Source: Pararobbsia alpina
Lineage (GTDB): Bacteria; Pseudomonadota; Gammaproteobacteria; Burkholderiales; Burkholderiaceae
NCBI RefSeq assembly: GCF_902859895.1
Contig: NZ_CADIKM010000025.1
Location: forward strand, 1-64,000
Length of the DNA stretch: 64,000 nt
Reading direction: 5' to 3'
Part shown: piece after piece, positions 63,670-64,000 of the stretch
How the letters are laid out: the number at the start of each line of letters is the position of its first letter
Position numbering within the stretch: position 1 is the first letter of the stretch
Made by a program: the position numbers and the translations under genes
The notes under the pieces: generated by a model
What the model was told of the DNA's origin: nothing
The model's input: the letters and a program-made list of their open reading frames with translations, nothing else
The model's database searches: none

Positions 63670-64000
63670 CTACAGAGGAAACGATAAGCAACGTCTCTCG
63701 ACCACCGCGTTGACCAGGAAGTCGTGAAACACGGTTACTTCCGACAACAGTTGGCTCCTTTGCACGCGCGCCGTTAGAGGCTCATGGTCTGACGCCCGAC
63801 CGTATACGAATTCGATCGTAATTGCGTCGCTGACTCGCAATGACTGCACTCTCTTCTTCAACGCATCAGCTATTACCTCGACTACTGGCGTGGCAGCTTC
63901 GTCTTCCTCGTATTGGTCGAACATCGTTCCGCATTTTGAGTTTATGTCTGCCCAGAATCTTGTCGCGAACAGCCATTCGGACAGCGCCCCTGACAAGCGA
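63670..64000 (-). CDS. Unrecognised protein, partial at right edge
   Basis: The frame is open to the window edge, so the start is probably outside; the last 110 residues are visible (SEWLFATRFWADINSKCG ... VFHDFLVNAVVERRCLSFPL). Acidic middle (DQYEEDEAATP). No domain recognised. If the CDI reading is right, this would be the immunity gene nearest the toxin gene, or part of another displaced module. Confidence 0.5.
   Translation of the reverse strand, partial: RLSGALSEWLFATRFWADINSKCGTMFDQYEEDEAATPVVEVIADALKKRVQSLRVSDAITIEFVYGRASDHEPLTARVQRSQLLSEVTVFHDFLVNAVVERRCLSFPL

Overview
The window is high-GC proteobacterial DNA. Codon use, gene families (DUF4148, a SCP-x-type thiolase operon, FhaC-like TpsB in Burkholderia-type order, CusRS/IrlRS-like regulators) and the many sugar and amino-acid ABC transporters point to a Burkholderiaceae member of the Paraburkholderia/Caballeronia/Burkholderia type. 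I see no tRNA, rRNA, CRISPR array or intact insertion sequence.

Layout. 0-5 kb: the 3' end of a multicopper oxidase, an NTF2-like protein, and a metal-type two-component system whose response regulator carries a one-base frameshift, preceded by a secreted alpha/beta hydrolase. 5-23 kb: two copies of a giant (about 1,870 aa) pseudokinase/AAA/TPR/GAF/PAS/histidine-kinase gene in direct orientation. They flank an ABC-transporter island (SsuA-like binding protein and LivH on +, LivFGM and a binding protein on -). The first copy is frameshifted at a T5 run, and the copies share a 1,391-bp identical 3' block. 23-33 kb: LysR regulator and FAD oxidase, dodecin, Tat-exported beta-propeller, sterol-desaturase-like hydroxylase, small membrane protein, DUF1801, GNAT, and a Tat-exported phospholipase C. 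33-37 kb: a ribose-type ABC transporter. 37-42 kb: small Burkholderia-type proteins, an alpha-hydroxyacid oxidase, a JAMM/JAB protein, and a SRAP (HMCES/YedK) protein with a coiled-coil insertion. 42-49 kb: a tight five-gene lipid/CoA operon (reductase, thiolase, two SDRs, acyl-CoA ligase) behind an array of 22-bp-spaced repeats, then an isolated hutG. 49-52 kb: an acyltransferase-3/SGNH gene bracketed by 63-bp direct repeats. 52-59 kb: a galactofuranose-type ABC transporter with a sugar epimerase and a divergent AraC regulator. 59-64 kb: a TpsB/FhaC transporter preceded by a lower-GC string of small immunity-like genes. The order matches the distal part of a Burkholderia-type contact-dependent inhibition (bcpAIOB/cdiAIOB) locus whose large toxin gene would lie beyond the right edge.

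The most notable structures are the paired giant kinases, which make the 12.35 kb between them a potential recombination cassette; the CDI-like immunity array; the repeat-bracketed acyltransferase; and the repeat array upstream of the lipid operon. Several genes (response regulator, first giant kinase) look broken by single-base changes. Sequencing error and true pseudogenes cannot be told apart from the sequence alone.
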